Part shown: positions 25,047 to 34,260 of the stretch, piece by piece
Layout: each line of letters opens with the position of its first letter
Numbering within the stretch: position 1 is the stretch's first letter
Source: Marispirochaeta sp963667435
GTDB taxonomy: Bacteria > Spirochaetota > Spirochaetia > JC444 > Marispirochaetaceae
Direction of reading: 5' to 3'
Length of the DNA: 64,000 bases
NCBI GenBank assembly: GCA_963667435.1
Contig: OY763414.1
Location: 930,001 to 994,000, forward strand
Notes under the pieces: generated by a model
The model's input: the letters and a program-made list of their open reading frames with translations, nothing else
Databases searched by the model: none
What the model was told of the DNA's origin: nothing
Program-made: the position numbers and the translations under genes

Positions 25047-25901
25047 TCAGGAAAATATAATAGAGAATCGTGTACCGTTCTGATTTGAATCAAGTAACAT
25101 TTTACCATTAAGCTGATCGCTGAGAATATCAATCAGTTTAAAACCAAAAGAGTTTTCCTGCACACCGGAGGGAATCCCAACACCCGTATCTTCGATTGAA
25201 AGCTTCTTCTTACCTTGCTCTTCAGTAAAAGAAATTCGGATAGTTCCCGCCAAACCGTTCGGAAAGGCATATTTTAAAGAATTGGTTAGAATTTCATTTA
25301 TAATAATGCCGCATGGGATAACCCTGTCCAGATCAAGCTCAATCCTTTCGCTCTCGACCAGGACTGACACAGCAGGCAGATGCACGGAACTGACTATCTG
25401 TTCAACAAGACGGTTGAGATAATCATCGAAAAGCAGATTACCCAGATTTTCGGAAGCATATATCTGCTCATGGATCAACGCAATTGAATAAATCCGGTTA
25501 TTTATATCTTCAACAACCTGTGTTGATTCCGAGGTATGCTCAAGATTAAGACGGATCATGCTTTGAATAAACTGGAGATTGTTCTTCACCCGGTGATGAA
25601 CTTCTTTCAGAAGAATCTCCTTTTCTTTCAGGTCCCTACGTGCCTCTTTTTCTCTTTCCAGGATTCTCTCTGTGAGCTTTATCTGATAACGGGTATAAAA
25701 TCGAACCAGAAAAAAAATAAGCAGGGTTGTAACTGCCACATAGATCCAGCCTTTAAAGGTCTGTATATGAGCATACATTTCAAAATCGGGGAAAATCCCG
25801 GCAAGGATTGAATCCGAAAGGAGTATCCAGATAAAACCGAAGATAAAGTAAATTGATGCAATCGCAACAGGTGCGCTTAAAAGGTTTTTGCTTCTTTTCA
25901 C
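25047..25901 (-). CDS. Membrane sensor histidine kinase (HisKA_2/HATPase)
   Basis: 284 aa. Two transmembrane helices at about residues 10-32 and 50-68 enclose a very short periplasmic loop, so no separate sensor domain is visible. The acceptor box is LKEVHHRVKNNLQFIQSMIR, and ATP-binding boxes are NEILTNSLKYAFPNG and EDTGVGIPSGV. It converges on the larger HisKA_2 kinase gene with a 4-bp gap. The two catalytic parts are related, suggesting local duplication. No response regulator is adjacent. Confidence 0.85.
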   Translation of the reverse strand: MKRSKNLLSAPVAIASIYFIFGFIWILLSDSILAGIFPDFEMYAHIQTFKGWIYVAVTTLLIFFLVRFYTRYQIKLTERILEREKEARRDLKEKEILLKEVHHRVKNNLQFIQSMIRLNLEHTSESTQVVEDINNRIYSIALIHEQIYASENLGNLLFDDYLNRLVEQIVSSVHLPAVSVLVESERIELDLDRVIPCGIIINEILTNSLKYAFPNGLAGTIRISFTEEQGKKKLSIEDTGVGIPSGVQENSFGFKLIDILSDQLNGKMLLDSNQNGTRFSIIFS

Positions 25902-25964
25902 GGAAATTCCATTTTACCAGGGTTGATGGTTGTATGAATAATCTGAAAAATTGAAACTCAACAT

Positions 25965-26573
25965 TCAGATCTCTTTGGTTCCATCAAGAATCAGATCTGC
26001 AGCACCTGCAGGATCATGGGTATTAAAATAATTATCTTCCCAGGGAATCCATTGGGATAGCCATTTTTCCTGCTTCCATTCAGGATCCCGTCTGAAAATA
26101 CGCTCAAGCCTTACGGCATCGGGGATGGAGAGAAACAGCTTATAATTGTAGTAATCTCTGAATTCCCTTCGCAGAGAAGAGACTCCTTCAAGAATAACCA
26201 GACCGGAAAGATCGTACTCTTTATGTGCAGCATAAACTCCGGAAGCACAATCGAAGGGAGCAGACATCACACTCTTTTTACCCAGGTTGTTCAGTATCTC
26301 CTGTTCCAGGCGTTCCCATTCAATATTTCCCATTGGACGCGAGAGCCTTGAAGATGACCTTGATTCAAAAGGAAGGAAATAATCATCCACATGGATAACT
26401 TCCCCCCCAAGATCTCCATGCAATCTTTCGGCAAGTGACGTCTTGCCTGATGTACCGGGCCCGTCTATACCAAGACAGAAGGTCTGCCCTTTACCGGCCT
26501 CTATGCTTCTTATCAGTTCACAATATATTGACGAGCCTTTTCCTTTTCTGTCCACACCATACAATACCGTCAT
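25965..26573 (-). CDS. Uridine kinase-like P-loop nucleoside kinase
   Basis: 202 aa. The Walker A motif GPGTSGKTSLA is near residue 38, HVDDYFLP follows (substrate-binding Asp), and the LILEG-like VILEGVSSLR box corresponds to the uridine kinase strand. FLSIPDAVRLERIFRRD carries the lid arginines. It likely phosphorylates a nucleoside or related small molecule with ATP. It is divergent from the GH13 glucosidase gene. Confidence 0.72.
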   Translation of the reverse strand: MTVLYGVDRKGKGSSIYCELIRSIEAGKGQTFCLGIDGPGTSGKTSLAERLHGDLGGEVIHVDDYFLPFESRSSSRLSRPMGNIEWERLEQEILNNLGKKSVMSAPFDCASGVYAAHKEYDLSGLVILEGVSSLRREFRDYYNYKLFLSIPDAVRLERIFRRDPEWKQEKWLSQWIPWEDNYFNTHDPAGAADLILDGTKEI

Positions 26574-26649
26574 GTAAACAGTATTGTAAAGAACATACCT
26601 GTGCTATGATTTCCAGTATAAAGTGCTACCTTCCGGGAGGATGCTTACT

Positions 26650-28305
26650 GTGGAAAAAGCCTGGTGGAAAGAGGCAGTAGTTTACCAGATATACTGCCGC
26701 AGTTTTATGGATACCAACGGAGACGGCATAGGAGATATTGCCGGTATTATTGAGCGTCTGGATTATTTAAAAAACCTTGGTATAGATACAATATGGCTGA
26801 ATCCGGTGTACCGTTCGCCCAACGATGACAACGGCTATGACATTAGTGACTATCGAAATATCATGGAAGATTTCGGCACCATGGAAGATTTTGAGAAGCT
26901 TCTGCAGAAGGCTCACGCCATGGGGATACGACTTATCATGGATTTGGTAGTGAATCACACGTCCGATGAACACCCCTGGTTTATCGAAAGCCGCTCCGCA
27001 GTTGACAGCCCCAAGAGGGATTATTATATCTGGCACCCGGGTAAAAACGGTATAATTCCCAACAACTGGAACAGCTTTTTTGAGGGCCCTGCCTGGGAAC
27101 TTGATGATGCAACCGGCGAATACTACCTCCACCTGTTTACCAGGAAACAGCCGGATCTGAACTGGGATAATCCCGAGGTTCGCAGGGAAGTAAGGGAAAT
27201 AATAGAATTCTGGATGAAGAAAGGCATAGACGGCTTCCGCATGGATGTTATCAACCTGATTTCCAAAACTCCCGGACTCCCGGATGGAAGGGATATGAAG
27301 GATATCCGTGGTCATGAATTTTTTGCAAATGGACCTGAAATCGATACATACCTGAAATGGGTTCAGGAGAGTTTTGAAGGGTATGACGCAATGACTGTGG
27401 GCGAAACAGTCTGTGCAGATCTGGACACCGTATCCCGATATGTGGACGAGGAATCCGGGTTTCTCAACATGGCAATCAACTTTGAGCATGTTACTATCGA
27501 TCGGAATCTCGGCCCCTTTGATGAGATCCCACTGGAAATGCCCCGGCTTAAACGCTGTTTATCATCCTGGCAGGAGAAACTCGACGGACAGGGGTGGAAC
27601 TGTCTCTATATGAGCAACCACGACCAGCCCAGGCAGGTTTCACGCTACGGCAACGATTCTGTATATCATAAAGAATCGGCAAAGCTGCTGGCAACGCTGC
27701 TGCATACATTGCAGGGCACCCCGTTTATTATGCAGGGAGAAGAGCTGGGGATGACCAATGTGGCTTATGACTCTATACATGACTACAGAGATATAGCCAC
27801 TCTTAACTACTACCGGGAGTGCATAAACAATGGAGATAATCCGGAAGACATCTTGAAAAGGATTAACCGCTGCAGCAGAGACAACGCCCGGACTCCCATG
27901 CAGTGGACTGGAGGAATAAATGCCGGATTCAGCACCGGAACTCCCTGGATAGCGCTCAATCCAAATTACACGCAGATTAATGCAGAGGTTCAGGAAAGCG
28001 ATCCGGATTCAATTCTGAATTACTACAGGAACCTCATCAGCTTGAGACACAATAACCCGGTAATTGTATACGGGAGTTTCACGGAGCTGAATCCGCAGCA
28101 ACCGCAGGTATATTCCTACCAGCGTGCTTATAAAGGCCGCCTGCTGATGGTTGCTCTGAACATGTCCGACAGGACGCTTGAGATACAACTCCCCGGGTTA
28201 GACAAAAAACAGGAAATTCTGATTGGAAACTATGCGGACAGTCCGGAGTATTCCCCGAAGATGCATCTCAGGCCATGGGAGGCATCAGTCTGGATCGGTT
28301 CCTGA
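26650..28305 (+). CDS. Alpha-glucosidase, GH13 (oligo-1,6-glucosidase type)
   Basis: 551 aa. Begins EKAWWKEAVVYQIYCRSF, the GH13_31-type N-terminus (usually YPRSF). Conserved regions are MDLVVNHTSDEHPWF, GFRMDVINLI (nucleophile Asp), TVGETVC (acid/base Glu) and MSNHDQPR (transition-state Asp). It hydrolyses alpha-1,6 or alpha-1,4 glucosyl links of short oligosaccharides; no signal peptide, so cytoplasmic. GTG 26650 is preferred because GGGAGG lies 9 bases before it; ATG 26641 directly abuts that SD. It overlaps the convergent small gene by 21 bp. Confidence 0.9.
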   Translation: MEKAWWKEAVVYQIYCRSFMDTNGDGIGDIAGIIERLDYLKNLGIDTIWLNPVYRSPNDDNGYDISDYRNIMEDFGTMEDFEKLLQKAHAMGIRLIMDLVVNHTSDEHPWFIESRSAVDSPKRDYYIWHPGKNGIIPNNWNSFFEGPAWELDDATGEYYLHLFTRKQPDLNWDNPEVRREVREIIEFWMKKGIDGFRMDVINLISKTPGLPDGRDMKDIRGHEFFANGPEIDTYLKWVQESFEGYDAMTVGETVCADLDTVSRYVDEESGFLNMAINFEHVTIDRNLGPFDEIPLEMPRLKRCLSSWQEKLDGQGWNCLYMSNHDQPRQVSRYGNDSVYHKESAKLLATLLHTLQGTPFIMQGEELGMTNVAYDSIHDYRDIATLNYYRECINNGDNPEDILKRINRCSRDNARTPMQWTGGINAGFSTGTPWIALNPNYTQINAEVQESDPDSILNYYRNLISLRHNNPVIVYGSFTELNPQQPQVYSYQRAYKGRLLMVALNMSDRTLEIQLPGLDKKQEILIGNYADSPEYSPKMHLRPWEASVWIGS

Positions 28306-28638
28306 GTCTCCCCATGTGGAGGCGTCAAGGGCATCAAAACCCGGCAGAGTCATGGCATCATCAAAACTGATAAAGCGGTAACCGACACATTTTGTGTCAT
28401 CCAGCGCATAGTAGTTGGTCCCATCCACCGCGTACAGCCAGCGCCCTTTTGCCCCTTCCTGATTTTCCAGTATCCGGAATGTAAATGGGGAAGATTCTGT
28501 GGGGAGGAGGAAATCGGGCTTTGTTATAATCAGTCGGAGGTTACCTCCAAGGGGCGTAAAAAACACTGTACCCAGGGAGAAAAAAAGAACTGCTGTTGCA
28601 ATTCTAAAAGATATTTTAACAACCCGTCTGAAATCCAT
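28285..28638 (-). CDS. Hypothetical membrane-anchored small protein
   Basis: 117 aa with one N-terminal hydrophobic segment (ISFRIATAVLFFSLGTVFFT). The rest is soluble and contains aromatic-rich stretches (RWLYAVDGTNYYALDDTKC) and an acidic end. No family is recognised. The last 7 codons overlap the glucosidase 3' end on the opposite strand. Confidence 0.55.
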   Translation of the reverse strand: MDFRRVVKISFRIATAVLFFSLGTVFFTPLGGNLRLIITKPDFLLPTESSPFTFRILENQEGAKGRWLYAVDGTNYYALDDTKCVGYRFISFDDAMTLPGFDALDASTWGDSGTDPD

Positions 28639-28727
28639 TCAATTACCTGCCGCATAAAATCTATAGCAAAAGAACATGACTGAAAAGTACCATTTACCCA
28701 AAGTTCGTCGGAGAGTACACTAACAAC

Positions 28728-29450
28728 ATGTCCCGGAAAAGTCTTGTCTGGCTGTTGTCTCGACAGGAAAAAACACTACAGAAAGACCCTCGTTTCATAA
28801 AATTAAAAGAGTACCTTAAAGATGACCGCCGCTTAAGGTCTGTAAAGCTTGGAACGAGGGAATACCGACTTTTGAACAGGGGAACCATCCGACCGGAACA
28901 TGTGACCAATTTTGTACAAACCTACCGCATGCCAGCCTCCCCTTTCTTTCTTCTATACTTTCAACTCAAGCAGGACTATGAACAGAAAAAGCTGACAAGG
29001 AAGCAGGAGAAAAAGGATTTTATCCTGAAAAAACTCCAGGAGCTGCCCTGGAAGATCCGGCAATACCTTTCCGCTCTGGCGGTAATTGAACAACACATAA
29101 ACCATGCCGGGAAAAATCCTGTATGGAACCGTGTAATTGTCCCTTCCACAAAAAAAGCGTCCATGGAATATGGAAAGTACAGCCTTTCAGACTGGAAATT
29201 GTTAACCCAACGGTTTGGTGGGCAGCTTGGGATTCGCTATCCCGGGATTCCAAAAGATAACTGGGAAAAAATGTTCTGTGCCTTCCTGCTTGGGTATCCG
29301 CCAAAACCGGGACTGAAACTGCCCGCTTCCCCGGAGGAAATCCAACGCCGCTACCGTAAAATGTCCCTACAGTATCATCCCGATACAGGAGGTAATGAGA
29401 AAATCTTCAGAATGCTGAAGGAAGCCAGGGACACCCTGCTGGAACCCTGA
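28728..29450 (+). CDS. Protein with C-terminal J domain
   Basis: 240 aa. The last about 45 residues form a J domain: EEIQRRYRKMSLQYHPDTGG with the HPD motif, then EKIFRMLKEARDTLLEP. The N-terminal 190 residues are basic and helical (SRKSLVWLLSRQEKTLQKD) and match nothing recognised. A J domain stimulates DnaK ATPase; placed at the C-terminus it likely brings a specific client or complex to DnaK. It converges on the SDR gene. Confidence 0.78.
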   Translation: MSRKSLVWLLSRQEKTLQKDPRFIKLKEYLKDDRRLRSVKLGTREYRLLNRGTIRPEHVTNFVQTYRMPASPFFLLYFQLKQDYEQKKLTRKQEKKDFILKKLQELPWKIRQYLSALAVIEQHINHAGKNPVWNRVIVPSTKKASMEYGKYSLSDWKLLTQRFGGQLGIRYPGIPKDNWEKMFCAFLLGYPPKPGLKLPASPEEIQRRYRKMSLQYHPDTGGNEKIFRMLKEARDTLLEP

Positions 29451-29453
29451 ATA

Positions 29454-30281
29454 CTACATTGCCCTACTGATAATCCAGTCGAAAAGACGATCACCCAACA
29501 GGTTTCTCAGAAAAATGGAGGGTTTTGCCATATACCCTACAGCATAGCGGGTTTTCGGTCTGCTGCTGGCAAGGGCTTTACAGATGGTTCGTGAAATGAG
29601 TTCCGGCGCGGACAAACCGTTACCACGATACATGGCAGCCATACTGTCCGCTGCAGCTGCGGCCTTATCTCGGTATACACCGGAAGCAGAGCTCTTTTTA
29701 AGGTTCTCCGCTGCAATTATGCCCCAATCAGTTTTGATTCCCCCGGGCTCAATGATTATTACGTCAATTCCAAAGGGTGCTGTCTCCAGACGCAGAGAGT
29801 CAGAAAACCCTTCGAGCGCATGTTTCGTGGCATGATACCAGCCTCCGAATGGGGTATAAACCTTTCCTCCCATGGAGGAGATATTTACAATTTTGCCATA
29901 CGAGTTTTTGCGCATTCCAGGGAGAACAAGCTGGGTCAGCCTGGCAAGACCAAATATGTTTACCTCAAACTGACGCCTTGCTTCCTCAAGAGGTACATCC
30001 TCTATTGCTCCATACGATCCATATCCCGCATTATTAACCAGAATGTCAACAGAGCCTTCGTTCTGCAGAATGGATGTCACCCCTGCTTGCATCGATTCTT
30101 CATCGGTCACATCCATCCCAATGATTTTTGCACCACGGGATTCAAGATCCTGCATAAGCTCAACTCTGCGTGCTGCTGCATATACCTTCACCCCGGCTTC
30201 AATAAGATCCAGAACCACAGCCCGCCCTATTCCGGATGATGCACCGGTAATTAGTGCTGTTTTATCTGCAAGTACTCCCAC
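29454..30281 (-). CDS. Short-chain dehydrogenase/reductase
   Basis: 275 aa classical SDR. NAD(P) motif TGASSGIGRAV (residues 13-23), NNAGYGSYGAIEDV, the catalytic Ser in VNISSMGGKVY, and YHATKHALEGFSDSLRLE with Tyr and Lys of YxxxK. The basic RR following the second beta strand (AAARRVELMQ) suggests NADP(H). It most resembles oxidoreductases of the YusZ/retinol-dehydrogenase-like group; substrate unknown. Confidence 0.88.
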   Translation of the reverse strand: MGVLADKTALITGASSGIGRAVVLDLIEAGVKVYAAARRVELMQDLESRGAKIIGMDVTDEESMQAGVTSILQNEGSVDILVNNAGYGSYGAIEDVPLEEARRQFEVNIFGLARLTQLVLPGMRKNSYGKIVNISSMGGKVYTPFGGWYHATKHALEGFSDSLRLETAPFGIDVIIIEPGGIKTDWGIIAAENLKKSSASGVYRDKAAAAADSMAAMYRGNGLSAPELISRTICKALASSRPKTRYAVGYMAKPSIFLRNLLGDRLFDWIISRAM

Positions 30282-30349
30282 AACAACCTCCTGTGCTCAA
30301 TAGAAAATAGTCAGGATGCAGGGCGAGGTCAAAGTTATTTGCCCTCTGT

Positions 30350-31012
30350 TTATTCTTCTGCTTTGGAAAGAGCATTCTCCACTGCCGACATAATTCCATG
30401 ACAGCTTGCGGTTGCACCGCTTACGGTATCAATTGCGGTACTCTGGGTGCTGATAATTTTTGCCGGGATAAGATTGTCCACCCGGACAAACCAGCGGGGT
30501 GTTTCCGAATGGGCTATATAACTGATATCTGCAATCTCACCGTTTTTCACGGTTACGGAAACGGTCAGTCCGGGGCTGTAGCCGTCTGCTGTTCCAGTGT
30601 AGGTGCCATCAACAAGATGCACGCTGGTGTAATCAATTCCCCGGGGAATTGTGGCATTAGACATATGGTGCCCCCGGGCATAGGTGCTGTAAGTAGACTG
30701 CATCAGTACAACCACCCCCAGGATTGTAACAATCTTTGAAGAGAGTCGTTTACCTGCAACCGGTTTTTTCAGCCTTTCGGGAATCATCTTGAGGGTAGTA
30801 CTCCACAGCCACTTCGCATGCAGGATTGTATGAATCACGGCAAGCAGAACCAGTGCAACACCAGCCCAGTCATGCAGTAATGCAACCGTAAGATAGGTTG
30901 AATCGCTCATTATAATATTAAGCTCCGGGAATTTTATTATTCCCGTAATTCCGCATACAAGCAGGGCAATTAGCATGCCCATATCTACAATATAATTTAC
31001 AGTACGTTTCAT
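30350..31012 (-). CDS. Membrane protein with DUF4405-like helices and FMN-binding domain
   Basis: 220 aa. The N-terminal part has four helices containing His residues (ALLHDWAGVALVLLAVIHTI, LHAKWLW), like DUF4405/cytochrome b-type membrane domains that may bind haem. The C-terminal FMN_bind domain (VDGTYTGTADGYSPGLTVSV, VSGATASCHG) carries the Thr of SGAT that takes covalent FMN in RnfG/NqrC-type proteins. Likely an electron-transfer protein facing the periplasm. Confidence 0.78.
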   Translation of the reverse strand: MKRTVNYIVDMGMLIALLVCGITGIIKFPELNIIMSDSTYLTVALLHDWAGVALVLLAVIHTILHAKWLWSTTLKMIPERLKKPVAGKRLSSKIVTILGVVVLMQSTYSTYARGHHMSNATIPRGIDYTSVHLVDGTYTGTADGYSPGLTVSVTVKNGEIADISYIAHSETPRWFVRVDNLIPAKIISTQSTAIDTVSGATASCHGIMSAVENALSKAEE

Positions 31013-31116
31013 GAATAACTCCTGATGAGTTTTCTCAATAAGAATATTGCATATTCCTGTAAAGCATATGTGAAGAGAGTATGGAGATTATATGAAGCTT
31101 TACTACCTTCAAGGTT

Positions 31117-31863
31117 CTAAGGCTTAATAGAACATGCGACCCTGAATGAATCAAACAGAGGTTTCATTGAATCTCCGGCAAGAAGCATCATCTCCGGATG
31201 CCATTGTACCGTTATACCGTATGGATAGTTCTCCATTTCCATGGCCTCGATGACTCCATCCGCACTAAATGCACTTATCCTCAACCCTGCACCCGGTCTA
31301 TCCACACACTGATGGTGAAAACTGTTTACAGGAATCTTCTCCTGTCCAAAGACTGTACGGAGAACAGAATCTGATTCAATTTCAACGGTATGAGCGGTGT
31401 CGGAACGCTCTCCTTCCTGAAAATGCTTGAGAAACGATCCTTCATGTTCTGAAATATCCTGATAAAGAGTTCCGCCGCAGGCAACATTTACAAGCTGATG
31501 GCCCCGGCATATGCCTAAAAAGGGTATTTCGTGTTTGATAACTGCTCTGCAAAGAGCCAGCTGAAACATGTCCACCCTATAAACGGAAGCTCCCGTACCT
31601 TTCCTTGAATCCTGACCGTAACAGGAAGGGTGAATATCATAACCACCGGAGAAAACAATTCCGTCACATTTCCTGATAATCGCGGCAGCATCCTCCGGAT
31701 TTCCGGTAACCGGAATAACAAGCGGAACGGCATCTATTGCCTCCACAGCCTCTATATAATCACGACTAAGAGAGACAAGTTCCATTCCGGGAATAATAAA
31801 GCGCTGAGGCAAAATTGTTCCACTGGACAAACCTATTACAGGGCGCTGATGAATATTTCTCAT
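31117..31863 (-). CDS. Class I glutamine amidotransferase-like hydrolase (peptidase C26, PuuD-like)
   Basis: 248 aa. The nucleophile elbow is PFLGICRGHQLVNVACGG (Cys near residue 132), the HPSCYGQDSR loop matches PuuD-type enzymes, and the catalytic His/Glu are in GITVQWHPEMM. PuuD cleaves gamma-glutamyl-GABA in putrescine degradation; other family members act on other gamma-glutamyl compounds. The gene lies 3 bp downstream of a diguanylate cyclase gene on the same strand. Confidence 0.82.
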   Translation of the reverse strand: MRNIHQRPVIGLSSGTILPQRFIIPGMELVSLSRDYIEAVEAIDAVPLVIPVTGNPEDAAAIIRKCDGIVFSGGYDIHPSCYGQDSRKGTGASVYRVDMFQLALCRAVIKHEIPFLGICRGHQLVNVACGGTLYQDISEHEGSFLKHFQEGERSDTAHTVEIESDSVLRTVFGQEKIPVNSFHHQCVDRPGAGLRISAFSADGVIEAMEMENYPYGITVQWHPEMMLLAGDSMKPLFDSFRVACSIKP

Positions 31864-31866
31864 GAA

Positions 31867-32637
31867 TCACTCCGACGATTCTACCGTAAAACTGTTACAT
31901 ACCCTGTTACGGCCGCTCTCTTTTGCTGCATACAAACACTTATCTGCCGCACTGTAAAGCTCTTTACTGGTTAGAGCCGTACTGCTATCCATAATCCAGT
32001 AACCAATTGATACGGTTAAGCCTACAGAATGGGATGAGGTGTTAAATTTGAATTTCAGTTTTTCGATACTCAAACGGATTCTTTCGCATACCTGAAGAGC
32101 AGCATCAGCATCGGTTTCCACCAGAAGAAGGGCAAACTCCTCCCCTCCTATCCGTCCCACCAGATCGACGTTCCGCAGTTCTTCCCTCAGAACCTCTGCG
32201 ACCTTCCTGATGATCTCATCACCAGCCTGGTGTCCATAGTTATCATTGATTTGCTTGAAATAATCCAGATCCATCATAACAAAGGCCAGGCTGTGACCAT
32301 AACGGCTGTTTCTGAATATCTCCGCTTCCAGGCCTTCAAAAAATGCTCCACGGTTCAGCAGACCGGTAAGGCTGTCCATTCGGCTTAACAGGGTTATCTT
32401 TTCCAGAGCCTCTTCAAGCTGCTGATTCGCGGTACGCAACAAATTTCTGTTTTTCCAGATACTTCGGTAAAAAAGGTATGACATGGGCATGCCGATGGCC
32501 ATGGGCTTGTAGATACTGTCGGCATAGAAATAGCCATCAAATAGAAAACTCCAGCCGGCGGAAAAAACTGCACCGAGTATTCCAACAAGTATCGAGACCT
32601 GCCAGGGCTTTACTTTATCAACGAAAGGACGCTCCAT
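31867..32637 (-). CDS. Membrane diguanylate cyclase (GGDEF)
   Basis: 256 aa. Two N-terminal hydrophobic helices (about residues 14-32 and 40-58) are followed by a short coiled-coil linker (LLRTANQQLEEALEKITLLS). The GGDEF domain has DSLTGLLNRGAFFEGLE, DLDYFKQINDNYGHQAGDEI and an active RIGGEEFALLL. The inhibitory RxxD site (RNVD) lies five residues before GGEEF. It should make c-di-GMP with product feedback. No separate sensor domain is visible. Confidence 0.9.
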   Translation of the reverse strand: MERPFVDKVKPWQVSILVGILGAVFSAGWSFLFDGYFYADSIYKPMAIGMPMSYLFYRSIWKNRNLLRTANQQLEEALEKITLLSRMDSLTGLLNRGAFFEGLEAEIFRNSRYGHSLAFVMMDLDYFKQINDNYGHQAGDEIIRKVAEVLREELRNVDLVGRIGGEEFALLLVETDADAALQVCERIRLSIEKLKFKFNTSSHSVGLTVSIGYWIMDSSTALTSKELYSAADKCLYAAKESGRNRVCNSFTVESSE

Positions 32638-32783
32638 TTATGTTCAGATTCTGCCATTTTTCAGGAGTTATTACCAGTAGGATTTTGTACACAATAGCTC
32701 GAAATTCTTCCCCGGTATTGTTGATAGATTCTTTTGAACGTTACTAATATGCCATAATTAAATCTGACAGCTGAAAACAGGTC

Positions 32784-34175
32784 TTAAGCAGTAATAAGAG
32801 CCAGCGTCCGCAGCCGTGCCTCAGTAAGCTTCATTCCGCAGTTAAGTCTCAAACAATGATCATATTGTGAACTGATTGAAAAAAGTGCCCCCGGGGCAGC
32901 AATAAGCCCCCTGCCGGCAGCGCGTTCAAATATGCGGACACCATCTGTTCCCGGTGGAAAGTTGATCCAGAGAAGACACCCTCCTGAGGGACGCCTGACA
33001 AAACATCCATTAGGCAGAATATCCGAGAGTCTGGCTATATACTCATTCAGGCGCAATTCCAGAGCCTTCCCCAGGTTTCTACGGTGTTTTCTATGGGACT
33101 TTGAACCTATATACTCCGCAAGCAGGGCTTGAGAAAAGCGTGGAGCATCCATGGTCAGACGCAATTTCTCTTCCGTCAGACGAGAAGCATATTGCGGTGA
33201 CCGTAACCAGCCAATGCGCAATCCAGGAGAGAGCGACTTGGAGTAGGATGAAATCTGCAGGATTTGAGGGCTGTCAGAAAAAGATGAGAGGTTTACGGGT
33301 CTGACAGCTCCAAAAAATAGATCTCCGTAGACATTATCCTGTACCAGATACACTCCGTAATGTTCCGCCATCTTAACAAGAGATTTTTTGGCGGCATCGG
33401 GCATTGTGATTCCCGTTGGATTCTGGACATTGGGCTGCACAAGTATCATCTTCGCCGGTTTTTTCTTAAGCTCAGCTTCGAGCATATTAAGATCAATACC
33501 TTCTTCACCGACAGGGATTTCACAGATTTCCACATTAAAAGGAGCTATCTGTCGGAAATAGTTCATATAGGAAGGTGATTCGAGGATAACCCGGTCGCCG
33601 GATTCCAACAGGGTGTGAAGAATAAGGCTGAGCCCTTCGGTCGCACCATTTGTTATAACAATGTCCTCCGGAACAGTCGGACCATCCAGGTCCTCACAAT
33701 CAAGGACAATCCTCTGACGAAGAGGTAAATCTCCTTCAACAAACCCATACTCCATCCAGGAAGAATTCAACCTGGCCCCTATCTGTTTCAGATCCCGTAC
33801 TGGAAGAATATCCTGATCCGGAGCTGCACTGGCAAAGCTTGAATCTATATGAATAAGCCTCTCATAAAGCTGATCAAGCCTCTCTCCTGTTTCCTTTGCC
33901 CGGGCAAGATATATTTCCGGAGAGGGACCGGCAGATCCGATACTCCCTTCGTACAGGGAAGCTCCACTTTTATGTACATAGAATCCGCCTCTTTCATGAG
34001 AGCGTATATAACCTTCATCCGTTAGCAGCTCGTATGCCTTAATAACCGTATTTATAGATACACCGGTTAAACCGGCTTCTTCTCTGATTGAGGAAAGCTT
34101 TTCGCCAGGAGGAAGTGCCCCTCTAATAATGCGATCTCTTATCCGGGAGTAGAGCTTCTCATATTTCTTCACCAC
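32784..34175 (-). CDS. MocR-type regulator (GntR HTH fused to class I aminotransferase domain)
   Basis: 463 aa. Residues 1-70 form a GntR winged helix (RDRIIRGALPPGEKLSSIRE, SINTVIKAYELLTDEGYI). The rest is a fold-type I PLP aminotransferase domain: TNGATEGLSLILHTL, VQPNVQNPTGITMP, DNVYGDLFFG and the PLP lysine in SSYSKSLSPGLRIGW. MocR proteins sense PLP or amino-acid adducts and often control a divergent transporter. Here the divergent gene is an EamA exporter, and two identical 14-bp repeats lie between them. Confidence 0.9.
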   Translation of the reverse strand: MVKKYEKLYSRIRDRIIRGALPPGEKLSSIREEAGLTGVSINTVIKAYELLTDEGYIRSHERGGFYVHKSGASLYEGSIGSAGPSPEIYLARAKETGERLDQLYERLIHIDSSFASAAPDQDILPVRDLKQIGARLNSSWMEYGFVEGDLPLRQRIVLDCEDLDGPTVPEDIVITNGATEGLSLILHTLLESGDRVILESPSYMNYFRQIAPFNVEICEIPVGEEGIDLNMLEAELKKKPAKMILVQPNVQNPTGITMPDAAKKSLVKMAEHYGVYLVQDNVYGDLFFGAVRPVNLSSFSDSPQILQISSYSKSLSPGLRIGWLRSPQYASRLTEEKLRLTMDAPRFSQALLAEYIGSKSHRKHRRNLGKALELRLNEYIARLSDILPNGCFVRRPSGGCLLWINFPPGTDGVRIFERAAGRGLIAAPGALFSISSQYDHCLRLNCGMKLTEARLRTLALITA

Positions 34176-34181
34176 CCTACT

Positions 34182-34225
34182 TTACTGTACCCATAAAACT
34201 TCTTCAACCTGTTACTGTACCCATA
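34182..34225. promoter_or_regulatory. Two identical 14-bp direct repeats, probable MocR operator
   Basis: TTACTGTACCCATA occurs at 34182-34195 and 34212-34225, exactly 30 bp apart, about three helical turns. They lie in the 85-bp space between the divergent MocR and EamA genes. MocR-family proteins are known to bind spaced direct repeats. Confidence 0.7.
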
Positions 34226-34260
34226 GTATTCGCAATGCTACTCTGCACTTGAGGATAGTG

